From Deltaproteobacteria bacterium (GTDB taxonomy: Bacteria; Desulfobacterota; GWC2-55-46): 16,053 nt of DNA. Shown in pieces: positions 1-8,191 of the stretch. The DNA lies in contig JAKAIQ010000015.1 in assembly GCA_021825035.1 (NCBI GenBank), positions 1 through 16,053 of the forward strand, in the 5' to 3' direction. The notes beneath the pieces were generated by a model. That model saw only the letters and a list, made by a program, of their open reading frames with translations, was not told where the DNA came from and did not search any database. How positions within the stretch are numbered: the first letter of the stretch is position 1; the number at the start of each line of letters is the position of its first letter. Made by a program: the position numbers and the translations under genes.

Positions 1-1
1 C

Positions 2-195
2 CACGTCGGCATGGGGATGCTGGTGGAGCACGTCGCCCTGGGCATCGCAGCCGGTGGTGGCGCGCCGATGCGCTTCGGTGTGCCCGCGATCGACGATGGC
101 ATCGCCATGGGCCACGACGGGATGTTCTACTCCCTGCCCTCTCGCGAGCTCATCGCCGATGAGGTCGAGAGCATGGCTGAGGCCCACGCCCTCCT
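2..195 (+). CDS. ilvD: Dihydroxy-acid dehydratase (IlvD/Edd family), internal fragment
   Basis: Open from the left edge with no start codon in view. The translation carries the IlvD stretch DGIAMGHDGMFYSLPSRELI (about residues 33-52 of the fragment), followed by AD-EVESMAEAHAL, which in the family leads into the CDK iron-sulfur motif. Here the similarity stops and a TAA falls at 197-199, so only about 64 residues of a protein of about 550-620 are present. The family dehydrates 2,3-dihydroxy acids in valine and isoleucine synthesis, in the cytoplasm. By my count GC is about 68% over the first 180 bases, with nearly 90% G or C at third positions, actinobacterium-like and unlike the rest of the window. 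The fragment has no start and no functional end, and it abuts a truncated gene on the other strand, so it is probably foreign to this locus. Phosphogluconate dehydratase (Edd) fits the motif less well. Confidence 0.8.
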
Positions 196-1230
196 GTAAA
201 ACTGCCAGCCGCTCCAGAACTGCACCGGGGTAGCGAGCATGAAAAGCGTAATATTATGTTTGAGTACGGCGGGCGCCCATGTAAACACGTCGGAGAAGGC
301 TCCCAGGAAAACAGGCACCGAGATTATGGCCGCAAAAAGAAACTTCGACTTCAATGTCCAAAGCTCATCTTTCCGCGCCTGTTCCGAGCCCGCTATCTTA
401 TCCTCTTCTTTCTCGGCCTCGAAAGCCTCATAGCCGGCATTCCTTACAGCCTTTACGAAGTCTTCAACGTCAACGACGCTTCCGATGTAATTTATATTGG
501 CCCTTTCGGAGGCGAAGTTGACCGATGCGCTTATGACCCCGTCGAGGCCGTTCAGCGCCCTTTCTATCTTCTCCACGCACGAAGCGCAACTCATGCCCCG
601 CACCGGAAGGCTTGCCTGCTCAACTCCCGCCTCATATCCGAGCTCCCTTACGGTCTCTACGAATTTAGACAGATGAACCTCTTCAGGGTCGTATGAGATC
701 GTCACCGTTCCAGCGGCGAAATTGACCGATGCCCCGTGTATGCCGCTCAGAGCCGACAGACCCTTTTCGATCCGCGCGGCGCACGAGGCACAGCTCATTC
801 CTGTAACCGGCAAAATTATCTTCTTAAGACCCTTTGACGGTTTTTCGGCCAACATCGATGCGGCAGGCATCGCATGAGCCGCAACCTTCGGAGATAAGAA
901 ACCGGCGGGGCCGCCGTCGAACTTTATTTTACACTTCACATTGCAGAAATAATAAGTCTTTCCCTCGTATTCCGAAGTCCCGGCGGCTTCAGACTTTTGC
1001 ACGGTCATGCCGCACACGGGGTCTATCGCGGTATCCGCCTTGCCTTTTTCCGGTGAAGGCACGGGAACGGAACCCCCGGTTGAAATCCTTGCCATGAAAG
1101 ACTCAGGGTCGGCGTCAAATCTCTTTTTGCAGTTCTGAGCGCAGAAATATATCGCCGCGCCTTTATAAACGCTTGTCGCCTTCGCCTTTTCTGGTTCCAC
1201 GGTCATTCCGCAAACCGGATCTATAGCCAT
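181..1230 (-). CDS. copA: Copper-transporting P-type ATPase with YHS-YHS-HMA-HMA N terminus, truncated
   Basis: N-terminal part of a P1B-type Cu(+)-exporting ATPase of the inner membrane. In order: two YHS/TRASH-like metal domains (residues about 1-46 and 68-112, each starting AIDPVCGMTV and ending in a YFC-N/V-CK-F pattern); two HMA domains (about 138-202 and 207-270, both with the copper-binding GMSCASC motif); then two membrane helices (about 292-315 and 327-345). The normal continuation (actuator domain, CPC helix, DKTG phosphorylation site, nucleotide-binding domain) is missing. After GWQFY (residue 345) the next few residues, RRAWA, still fit a CopA, and then the reading frame runs antisense through the IlvD fragment. 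The genuine gene therefore ends between about 181 and 195. The start at 1230 begins directly with the first YHS domain. No clear Shine-Dalgarno is visible, but an extended -10 promoter lies upstream. Ag(+) or broader soft-metal specificity cannot be excluded. Confidence 0.9.
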
Positions 1231-1275
1231 ATTCGATTATCCATATGTTTGATTTCACAAATGATCTTCACGTAT

Positions 1276-1284
1276 ATTATACCA
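1276..1284 (-). promoter_or_regulatory. Extended -10 promoter for the copper ATPase gene
   Basis: On the minus strand the sequence reads TGGTATAAT, a perfect -10 hexamer with the TGn extension. It would start transcription near 1269, about 39 bases before the ATPase ATG at 1230. No convincing -35 element is visible, which is usual for extended -10 promoters. The whole 1255-1320 stretch is AT-rich. Confidence 0.45.
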
Positions 1285-1316
1285 TATCGATTAATTCAGC
1301 ATTATAATATGATTTG

Positions 1317-1334
1317 AATTCATGATCATGAATT
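1317..1334. promoter_or_regulatory. 18-bp perfect palindrome in the divergent intergenic region
   Basis: AATTCATGATCATGAATT is its own reverse complement. It lies between the divergently oriented copper ATPase gene and the plus-strand membrane protein gene, about 50 bp upstream of the ATPase -10 element and just downstream of a plus-strand TATAAT at 1303-1308. The placement suits a dimeric regulator's operator. It does not match the CueR or CopY operator patterns I know, so the regulator is unknown. Confidence 0.4.
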
Positions 1335-1462
1335 TGCGTTGTTTGCCTGATTATAATTGCCGTGACGGCATAAACCACAGCCAATACGTTTATGAAATGG
1401 ACACATCCAAAAAAGGGCCGGGTAAGTTTCATATTGCGCTCTTGAGAAAATTCTGAGGTTAA

Positions 1463-1960
1463 ATGAGACCGAGAGACCATCTAATCCTCGGCACCGGGGC
1501 ATCGGTTGCCATGTATCATACGTTCGGTTCAAATACCGTTTTTTTCTGGGTGGCAACGTTTATGATAGATATAGACCATTACCTGAACTTTATCTACCAT
1601 AACGGCTTTAGAAGCGCGAGTTTCAAGAAGATGTTCGATTATTACGGCGTTATCGACAATTTGGCCCATCTGCCCGAATTCCTGGATATCGAGGTGTTCC
1701 ACTCTGGCGAATTCATGCTTGCGCTTTATCTGTTAGCCCGCCTGTCGGATTCTTTCGTTCTAAAGGCCGTAATGTGGGGGTTCCTTTTCCATATCGTCCT
1801 CGACTGGATTTCACTTGCATGGAACGGGATTTTTTTAAAAAGAGCGAACCTAGTTGCCGAGTACTTCATAAGAAAAAGGCGTCTTATGAGTTCGGGTTTA
1901 GATCCCGTTTACGTGTACAACGAGGCGTTGAGGAATATTGGCATGTATCCGAAGGATTGA
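1463..1960 (+). CDS. Small integral membrane protein, YdjM/DUF457-like putative metal-dependent hydrolase
   Basis: A 165-residue protein with three or four hydrophobic stretches (roughly residues 7-20, 23-35, 82-95, 98-118). The spaced His/Asp signature resembles the YdjM-type inner-membrane putative hydrolases: H6, the DIDH box at 36-39, FHS at 79-81 and FHIVLDW at 109-115. In that family these residues are thought to bind metal; the substrate is unknown. The C-terminal 45 residues are basic and probably cytoplasmic. The start at 1463 is supported by a TGAGGT Shine-Dalgarno six bases upstream. The gene converges on xfp, leaving 32 bp between the stop codons with no obvious terminator hairpin. 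Nothing around it points to a pathway. The existence of the gene is fairly sure, the family assignment only moderate, and the enzymatic function unproven. Confidence 0.7.
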   Translation: MRPRDHLILGTGASVAMYHTFGSNTVFFWVATFMIDIDHYLNFIYHNGFRSASFKKMFDYYGVIDNLAHLPEFLDIEVFHSGEFMLALYLLARLSDSFVLKAVMWGFLFHIVLDWISLAWNGIFLKRANLVAEYFIRKRRLMSSGLDPVYVYNEALRNIGMYPKD

Positions 1961-1992
1961 CCCGAAGCCTCACATTTTCTCGATCTTCTCCG

Positions 1993-4353
1993 TCAGTCGC
2001 TCCATTTCCAATCGCGTATCTCGACCATGTCCTCACCGTATCTTGTTATGTACTCCCTGTGTTGAATGTGCTTGTCCCGGACGGCTTGCTTGATATAGGC
2101 GGCCTTGTATTCGAGTTTCGGCACCCGATCGACGACGTCGGCGGCCAGATGGAAGCGGTCCATATCGTTCCTTACAACCATATCAAAAGGCGTCGTGGTG
2201 GTGCCTTCCTCCTTGTATCCCCGGACGTGCAAATTCTTGTGGTTGGTCCTCCTGTACGTAAGACGGTGTATGAGCCATGGATAGCCATGATAGGCGAATA
2301 TGATGGGCTTATCGGTTGTAAAGAGGCTGTCGAACTCGCCTCCGGAAAGCCCGTGAGGATGTTCCTCTTTGGGCTGAAGCGTCATCAGGTCCACCACGTT
2401 TATTACCCTTACCTTGAGTTCCGGCGCGTGGCTACGGAGGAATTTTATGGCGGCCAATGTCTCAAGCGTCGGCACGTCCCCGGCGCAGGCCATGACGACG
2501 TCGGGCTCCTCGCCGTAGTCGTTACTCGCCCATTCCCATATGCCTATGCCGGTTGCGCAATGCCGTATCGCCGACTCCATATCAAGCCACTGGAGCTCAG
2601 GCTGTTTGCCGGCGACTATAACGTTTATCAGGTTCCTGCTCCTCAGGCATCTGTCAGCCACACAAAGCAAAGTGTTGGCGTCCGGCGGGAGATATACGCG
2701 TATGACGTCAGCCTTCTTGTTTACGGCATGGTCGATGAAGCCGGGATCCTGATGACTGAAGCCGTTATGGTCCTGCCTCCAGACGTGCGAAGTAAGGAGG
2801 TAGTTGAGCGAGGCTATCGGCCTTCTCCATGGTATCTCATGGCCGGCCACCTTAAGCCACTTGGCGTGCTGATTGAACATCGAGTCCACGATATGAATAA
2901 AAGCCTCGTAACACGAAAAAAAACCATGGCGCCCGGTTAGCAGATACCCTTCGAGCCATCCCTGGCATGTGTGCTCCGAGAGTATCTCCATTACCCTTCC
3001 GTCGGGGGAGAGAAACTCATCCTCAGGTATGGTGTGTCCGAGCCATGTTCTGGAGGTGACCTCGAAGAGAGAATCAAGGCGGTTGGATGCCGTTTCGTCC
3101 GGTCCAAATACACGGAAGTTCCGCTGGCCGAGATTCTGTTTCATGATGTCCCTTAGAAAACGGCCAAGAACCCTTGTCGGTTCCGACACGGCCTTGCCGG
3201 GCGCCGGGACTTCAACCGCATAATCCCGGAAATCCGGCATTTTCAGTTCCTTGAGAAGAAGCCCCCCGTTTGCGTGAGGATTTGCGCCCATGCGGCGCTC
3301 GCCCCCGGGGGCAAGAGCGCGAAGGTCTGGCCTTAAGATTCCCGCCGCATCAAAAAGTTCATCCGGCCTGTAACTTTTCATCCATTCATCGAGAAGCCTT
3401 ATGTGCCCTGGTTTCTCGGCCATGTCGGACAAAGGCACCTGATGCGACCTCCAGAAGCCCTCGGTCTTCTTTCCGTCGACTTCCTTCGGGCCCGTCCAGC
3501 CCTTTGGCGTCCTCAATATTATCATAGGCCATCTGGGCAACGACGCGCCGGTCGATCGCGCCTTATCCTGAATCGAATGTATCTCGTCCATGACCTTTTC
3601 AAGCGTCTCAGCCATGATCTCATGCATGGCTGCAGGCTCATCCCCCTCTACAAAATATGGTTTGTATCCGTATCCCGTGAACAGGTCTTTGAGGTCGTCT
3701 TTGCTTATCCGCGCCAACACCGTTGGATTGGCGATCTTGTAGCCGTTCAGATGGAGTATGGGAAGCACCGCGCCGTCACTGGCCGGGTTGAGAAATTTGT
3801 TCGAGTGCCATGCCGTGGCAAGGGGGCCGGTCTCGGCCTCCCCATCGCCTACGATGCACGCCACTATCAAATCAGGATTGTCGAATGCGGCTCCGTAGGC
3901 ATGCGATATCGAATAGCCGAGCTCGCCGCCCTCATTGATCGACCCTGGCGTTTCCGGAGCCGCGTGGCTCGGGATGCCGCCCGGAAACGAAAACTGCTTA
4001 AAAAGCTTCCTCAACCCGCTTTCATCCTGAGATACTTCCGGGTAGAACTCGCTGTATGTTCCTTCGAGATAGGTGTTCGCCACTATCCCCGGCCCTCCGT
4101 GTCCGGGGCCGGTTATATACATGATATTGAGCCCTCTGGTCCTTATAATTCTATTCAGATGAACATAAATGAAATTGAGGCCGGGTGTTGTGCCCCAGTG
4201 ACCGAGAAGCCTTGGCTTTATGTGTTCAAGCCTCAGGGGATCCTTTAGCAGTGGATTGTCCAGCAGATATATCTGCCCTACTGAAAGATAATTGGCTGCG
4301 CGCCAATAGGCGTCGATCTTCTCAAGCTCGTCAGCGGAAAGAATCCGGGACAT
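1993..4353 (-). CDS. xfp: Xylulose-5-phosphate/fructose-6-phosphate phosphoketolase
   Basis: Full-length thiamine-diphosphate enzyme of 786 residues, close to the family norm of about 790-825. It cleaves xylulose 5-phosphate (and usually fructose 6-phosphate) with phosphate to acetyl phosphate plus glyceraldehyde 3-phosphate (or erythrose 4-phosphate), in the cytoplasm. Signature stretches are intact: HWGTTPGLNF (52-61), GPGHGGPG (82-89), the SINEGGELGYSISHAYGA block (138-155), the cofactor motif GDGEAETGPLATAWHSNKF (169-187), EHTCQGWLEGY, and HGYPWLIHRLTYRR near the C terminus. The start at 4353 is preceded by AGGGGG about eight bases upstream. No acetate kinase or phosphotransacetylase gene is adjacent, so the acetyl phosphate must be used by enzymes encoded elsewhere. 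The gene has its own candidate promoter at 4404-4409 and is not obviously linked to the pilus genes upstream. Substrate preference (xylulose 5-phosphate only, or dual) cannot be read from sequence. Confidence 0.97.
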   Translation of the reverse strand: MSRILSADELEKIDAYWRAANYLSVGQIYLLDNPLLKDPLRLEHIKPRLLGHWGTTPGLNFIYVHLNRIIRTRGLNIMYITGPGHGGPGIVANTYLEGTYSEFYPEVSQDESGLRKLFKQFSFPGGIPSHAAPETPGSINEGGELGYSISHAYGAAFDNPDLIVACIVGDGEAETGPLATAWHSNKFLNPASDGAVLPILHLNGYKIANPTVLARISKDDLKDLFTGYGYKPYFVEGDEPAAMHEIMAETLEKVMDEIHSIQDKARSTGASLPRWPMIILRTPKGWTGPKEVDGKKTEGFWRSHQVPLSDMAEKPGHIRLLDEWMKSYRPDELFDAAGILRPDLRALAPGGERRMGANPHANGGLLLKELKMPDFRDYAVEVPAPGKAVSEPTRVLGRFLRDIMKQNLGQRNFRVFGPDETASNRLDSLFEVTSRTWLGHTIPEDEFLSPDGRVMEILSEHTCQGWLEGYLLTGRHGFFSCYEAFIHIVDSMFNQHAKWLKVAGHEIPWRRPIASLNYLLTSHVWRQDHNGFSHQDPGFIDHAVNKKADVIRVYLPPDANTLLCVADRCLRSRNLINVIVAGKQPELQWLDMESAIRHCATGIGIWEWASNDYGEEPDVVMACAGDVPTLETLAAIKFLRSHAPELKVRVINVVDLMTLQPKEEHPHGLSGGEFDSLFTTDKPIIFAYHGYPWLIHRLTYRRTNHKNLHVRGYKEEGTTTTPFDMVVRNDMDRFHLAADVVDRVPKLEYKAAYIKQAVRDKHIQHREYITRYGEDMVEIRDWKWSD

Positions 4354-4403
4354 TTGATTTTCCCCCTTTTGCGTGAAAGATAACTGCCTGAACTTTTTAA
4401 TCC

Positions 4404-4409
4404 ATTATA
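4404..4409 (-). promoter_or_regulatory. Candidate sigma-70 -10 box for xfp
   Basis: A perfect TATAAT on the minus strand, about 50 bases before the xfp start codon, would place the transcript start near 4398. The -35 region is poor (about 3 of 6 matches at 16-17 bp spacing), so the site is only suggestive. Confidence 0.4.
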
Positions 4410-4441
4410 GACTGAAAATATGAATTTATAAGGCCCTGATG

Positions 4442-4477
4442 AAAAAATGCCCGGTTGCAAGGGATTACGCCTTGCAA
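4442..4477 (-). terminator. Weak terminator-like hairpin after the second membrane/TPR gene
   Basis: On the minus strand TTGCAAGG and CCTTGCAA form a perfect 8-bp stem (4477-4470 with 4462-4455) around a 7-base loop. Six T residues follow after seven intervening bases (4447-4442). It begins 25 bases after the stop codon of the gene ending at 4502. The gap between stem and T-run is larger than in a textbook intrinsic terminator. Confidence 0.4.
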
Positions 4478-4501
4478 TATGCCACGGAGAAAAGGAAGAA
4501 A

Positions 4502-6226
4502 TTATTTGAATCCGGACGCTGCCAGAGCCGTCTGCGCATCCTTCAATCCGAGTTGCCCGGCTCTTTTGAGGCTCGTCGCCGCTTCGCTCATTTCATTAAG
4601 CTTGAGGTACACAAGCCCCATATAATAGTACGTTAAGGCGTCTCGCGTATTTATTCTCAAAGCCGCTGTAAAGTCCTTCAGCGCCGCGCCATACTCCCTG
4701 GCCTCGGCCAGACAATACCCCCTGTTAACGTATGGATACTCGAGAACAGGGTCGAGCTTTATGGTCATGCTGAAGTCTCCTATCGCCTTTGCGCATTCTC
4801 CCTTAAATTTATACGATTGTCCGCGGTTAAAATAGGCATCGGTTTTTTGCGGGTCGATAGCTATCGCACTGCTGTAATCCCTTATGGCCGAATCATAATC
4901 CTTCCTGTAAAAATAGACATTCCCCCGGTTAAAATAGGATATGGCGCTTCCGTTGGGATAGAGCTCTATCTGGTGATTCCAGAGCGAGATGGAATCCTTC
5001 CATATGGCCTGCTGCCTTACGGTCACAAATATAAGCGCGCCTGCCAGAAGGACACTTAATGATATTAAAAGGGCCCTCTTCTTCGTGAACTTTTCATAGA
5101 GGAGTCCAACAGGTACCCCTGCCATAAGAAAAACGCTTAAGGAAGGCAGATACACATATCGGTCCGCGGCGGCCTGCGCTCCCACCTGGACAATACCTAT
5201 TACCGGAAAAAGAACTATAAGAAAGTAAAGCCAGGCGGCTGAAAATATTCTGCGCCTTCTGAGCGTGATGACGCAGAAAGAAGTTATCAAGACAATAGTT
5301 ATCAAGGAACCGAGATACTCTAAAGACAAAAAGTTTATCTTATAAATATACGGATAATACGGCGACAGATCCAGGGGCAGGATTGTCTTATACATATAAA
5401 AAACGTAGGACCTTATTGCAGTTGAAACACGGGTGGAAAAGGGAGCTACTTCCAGTGAAAGCAACGCCTTCTCCTGCTTCTGCGCCAGAAATGTAATGAA
5501 TGAGAATATGGCGCTTAACGCGAAAAAGGGCGTCTTCTCGACGACCGACTTTGCCGACAATCTCTCAAGGGGATAAAAATCCAGTATGAGAAGCGCCAAT
5601 GGAAAAGACACGGCCATGGGTTTGCTTAAAAGCGCCAGTATAAAGTAGATCAATGTGGTCGCATATAACCGGTTCTTCGAATGTTCTGAATTTATGTATT
5701 TAAGGTATGTTATGAGACCCAGGAGATAAAAAAAACCGCACAGAACGTCTTTTCTCTCGGATATCCAGCTTACGGATTCTACATGGAGCGGATGTACCGC
5801 AAAAAGCACGGCCGTGAACAACGCGGCTATAAATGAGCCGTTGGTTTGCTTGAATTTAGTCTCTATAAGTCTTAAGGAAAGAAAAAAGACAAGCGAGGCG
5901 TTAACGGCGTGAAAAATTATATTGGTTAGGTGGTATCCGACCGGATTCAGCCCCCAGATACGATAATCCAGCGCATAAGAAAAAATGGTCAGCGGATGCC
6001 AGTTGTAAACGAGAACCCTGGTGAATATGGTCTTGAAGAATCTCAAATCCATGACGCGGATGACGGGATCGTCGTAAACATAAGGCCCGTCATCCCAGTT
6101 CACGAAGCCGCTCCGAGTGGACGGTAGATAGACAAGCAAGGTCAGAAGGGCTATTAAAAAAGCGGCTGGTCTTATTTTTCGGTCGATGGCTGAACTATCG
6201 TTTTTTTGTTGACGTATCGTAATCAT
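4502..6226 (-). CDS. TMTC-like multi-pass membrane protein with C-terminal TPRs, putative protein O-glycosyltransferase (paralogue 2)
   Basis: 574 residues. A GT-C-like membrane part comes first: signal-anchor helix at about 22-36, then an extracytoplasmic loop with NWDD (43-46), a candidate GT-C acidic catalytic pair. Next come NWHPLT (75-80), HPLHVESVSWISERKDVL (145-162) and further helices to about residue 400. Four TPR repeats follow at about 425-570. This layout matches the TMTC (GT105) protein O-mannosyltransferases of animals and their poorly studied bacterial relatives, whose TPR part lies outside the membrane and could hold the acceptor protein. The start at 6226 overlaps the upstream paralogue's end by 32 bp and has AGGT about six bases before the ATG, so the two are probably translationally coupled. 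The protein is clearly homologous throughout to its neighbour at 6195-8120. Enzyme activity and pilin as acceptor are inferences from context. Confidence 0.85.
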   Translation of the reverse strand: MITIRQQKNDSSAIDRKIRPAAFLIALLTLLVYLPSTRSGFVNWDDGPYVYDDPVIRVMDLRFFKTIFTRVLVYNWHPLTIFSYALDYRIWGLNPVGYHLTNIIFHAVNASLVFFLSLRLIETKFKQTNGSFIAALFTAVLFAVHPLHVESVSWISERKDVLCGFFYLLGLITYLKYINSEHSKNRLYATTLIYFILALLSKPMAVSFPLALLILDFYPLERLSAKSVVEKTPFFALSAIFSFITFLAQKQEKALLSLEVAPFSTRVSTAIRSYVFYMYKTILPLDLSPYYPYIYKINFLSLEYLGSLITIVLITSFCVITLRRRRIFSAAWLYFLIVLFPVIGIVQVGAQAAADRYVYLPSLSVFLMAGVPVGLLYEKFTKKRALLISLSVLLAGALIFVTVRQQAIWKDSISLWNHQIELYPNGSAISYFNRGNVYFYRKDYDSAIRDYSSAIAIDPQKTDAYFNRGQSYKFKGECAKAIGDFSMTIKLDPVLEYPYVNRGYCLAEAREYGAALKDFTAALRINTRDALTYYYMGLVYLKLNEMSEAATSLKRAGQLGLKDAQTALAASGFK

Positions 6227-8120
6227 GATTTACCTGCGCGCTAACGCTACGCGCCTTTGCGCTCAGTCCTGAAGCCTTCTTGAAGTAGAATTCCGCCTTT
6301 TCGGCGTTTCCGGCCAGTGAATACGCTGAACCGAGATTATAATAGGCGCCTGAGTTCATGGGATCGATGTCGAGAGCCTTGCTGATGTCTTTAATCGCCT
6401 TGCCGTATTCGCCCATTTTCAAATACGTGTAACCCCTATTATTATACGCCTCCTCAAAACTCGGATCGAGTCCAATGGCCTTGTTGAATTCCAGGATGGC
6501 CTTGTCGTATTGTTTTAGGTTGCCGTAAGAAATTCCGAGATCGTTATGCGGCTTGGAAAATTTGGGACTCAGCGCAGCCGCCACATTAAAATCCTTCAAG
6601 GCCATAAGATAATCGCCTTCCATTTGGTAAAGTTTTCCACGACTGTAATAGGAAAGCATGGAATAATTTGGATTAAGCGATATGGCCATATTCAAATTCT
6701 CGATAGCCCGCGGGTAATCATGGAGGTCCATATACACGATTCCACGATTATGATAAGCTACGTAAGCGTTTGGAAATTCATTCAATTCATAATTCCACAA
6801 CGTCATAGAGTCTTTCCATACGGCCTCCTGCGTCAACGTGAAGAAAGAAAAAAAGGCAAGCGCCGTTCCTGCGATGACGACGGCTACCGGAGCAAACTTA
6901 TTCTTCAAGGCATAAGCGTCAGCCTTTTTGCGCATTTCACCGCCAGGTTTTGAAAAAAAATAACCAACTCCAATCCCGGCGAGCATGAAAGGTCCCAGGC
7001 TCGGAAGATACGTGTACCTGTCAGCCGCAGCCTGAGATCCGACCTGCACAAGCCCTATGACCGGCAGGAGCGTAATTAAATAATAAAGCCAGACGGATAC
7101 GTAAACCCGGTGTTTTTTTGAAACAAGCAGGACGATAAGGCTTATGGCGATAAAAAGGAGAAAGGAGACGATGTATTCTCCGCCTGGAACCCTCATATGC
7201 TTCGGATATGGATAAAAGGGAGCAAGGCCGACCGGATATACCATCTTGTAAAGATAAAAAATGCAGGCATGTGCAGCGACAAGGACATGGGTAACAAATC
7301 CGACAGCCTCCATGGGCGCAATCGATGACTTTTGCGCCTCTATCGTAAGTATCCCTGAAAGCAGGCTGAGGGCGAAAAAAGGGGCCTTCTCCAAAAGCAG
7401 CGGCCCGGCATTGAAAAAAATCTTTCTAACGCCGTCGAATCTGTTGAGCGGATAATGATCCAGTATCAGGAATACGGCAGGCAAACTAACGGCCATCGGC
7501 TTGCTTATGACGGACAGCGCAAAAAAAAGCAGAGATAGAGAATAATTGCGGTATTTTCCCCATGCTGAGGAAGAGACGTATTCGAGATATGCCAGCGCGC
7601 TCAACAGGAAGAAGAACGAATAAAGAACGTCCTTCCTCTCGGACACCCATGAGACCGATTCAACATGCAGAGGATGAAGGCCGAAAAGAAGGGCGGTCAC
7701 AAAGGATGCCGCAATAGCCGGAGACGGACCTTGAGGCATTGAATAGGAACCGGCCCAGGCAGGCGCCGCAATTTCCACGAGCCTGAAAACAAGGACTGCG
7801 ACAAGAAAAGTATTCGCGGCGTGAAAGACGATGTTCGTTAGATGATAAATAAATGGGCTCATGCCCATTAACCGGTAGTCGATCGCATACGATATTATAG
7901 TAAGCGGGTGCCAGTTGAAGGCGGCGTACGACGTAAAGGCGTGTCTCAAAAATGCGAGGCTTAATGCGCGTATATCCGGGTTCTCATACACATACAGGTT
8001 ATCGTCCCAATTGATAAAACCATCTTTCAGGGACGGGATGTACTCGATAAAGACGATAGAGGCCGCGGCAACGGCCAGACAGACCATTTTTTTTCTGTCC
8101 CGGCTCATGACCCCAAACAT
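6195..8120 (-). CDS. TMTC-like multi-pass membrane protein with C-terminal TPRs, putative protein O-glycosyltransferase (paralogue 1)
   Basis: 641 residues. An N-terminal helix (about 11-29) is followed by an external loop with NWDD (37-40), the candidate GT-C acidic motif. Then come NWHPLT (69-74), HPLHVESVSWVSERKDVL (149-166), and about ten further hydrophobic segments up to residue 430. Five TPR units fill residues about 450-620, and a short hydrophilic tail follows. It shares its architecture and the key motifs with paralogue 2. The gene lies just downstream of two pilin genes, after a strong terminator, so it probably has separate transcription. Two starts are possible. ATG at 8120 has AAGGCG about five bases upstream. 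ATG at 8108 overlaps, as ATGA, the stop of a short ORF that has an excellent Shine-Dalgarno. No transferase activity is demonstrable from sequence. A TPR scaffold role in pilus assembly is the alternative. Confidence 0.85.
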   Translation of the reverse strand: MFGVMSRDRKKMVCLAVAAASIVFIEYIPSLKDGFINWDDNLYVYENPDIRALSLAFLRHAFTSYAAFNWHPLTIISYAIDYRLMGMSPFIYHLTNIVFHAANTFLVAVLVFRLVEIAAPAWAGSYSMPQGPSPAIAASFVTALLFGLHPLHVESVSWVSERKDVLYSFFFLLSALAYLEYVSSSAWGKYRNYSLSLLFFALSVISKPMAVSLPAVFLILDHYPLNRFDGVRKIFFNAGPLLLEKAPFFALSLLSGILTIEAQKSSIAPMEAVGFVTHVLVAAHACIFYLYKMVYPVGLAPFYPYPKHMRVPGGEYIVSFLLFIAISLIVLLVSKKHRVYVSVWLYYLITLLPVIGLVQVGSQAAADRYTYLPSLGPFMLAGIGVGYFFSKPGGEMRKKADAYALKNKFAPVAVVIAGTALAFFSFFTLTQEAVWKDSMTLWNYELNEFPNAYVAYHNRGIVYMDLHDYPRAIENLNMAISLNPNYSMLSYYSRGKLYQMEGDYLMALKDFNVAAALSPKFSKPHNDLGISYGNLKQYDKAILEFNKAIGLDPSFEEAYNNRGYTYLKMGEYGKAIKDISKALDIDPMNSGAYYNLGSAYSLAGNAEKAEFYFKKASGLSAKARSVSAQVNHDYDTSTKKR

Positions 8121-8191
8121 GATTTCGCCTTATGAGCAGTAATTACAACCCGTCGTTGCGTTGTCCCCGAATAATTCTTCGTGGAAAACAT
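8105..8191 (-). CDS. Possible 28-residue leader ORF upstream of the TMTC-like genes
   Basis: ATG at 8191 is preceded by GGTGGAGG with a seven-base spacer, among the strongest ribosome-binding sites in the window. The ORF encodes a basic 28-residue peptide starting MFSTKNYSG and ending in TGA at 8107-8105. That stop overlaps the alternative start codon (ATG at 8108) of the downstream membrane protein gene in a classic ATGA arrangement, and the ORF runs out of frame over the other possible start at 8120. I recognise no family. It may couple or regulate translation of the glycosyltransferase-like genes, or it may be a chance ORF next to a ribosome-binding site. Confidence 0.35.
   Translation of the reverse strand: MFSTKNYSGTTQRRVVITAHKAKSCLGS

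Noticed and set aside
1322..1456. A 44-codon plus-strand ORF ending six bases before the membrane protein start at 1463
   Set aside because: It has no ribosome-binding site and no recognisable motif, and the opposite strand is also open across it. The tight spacing to the next start is the only argument for it.
1774..2940. A 388-codon open frame on the plus strand opposite xfp
   Set aside because: It overlaps a certain phosphoketolase gene and the plus-strand gene at 1463-1960, and shows no domain.
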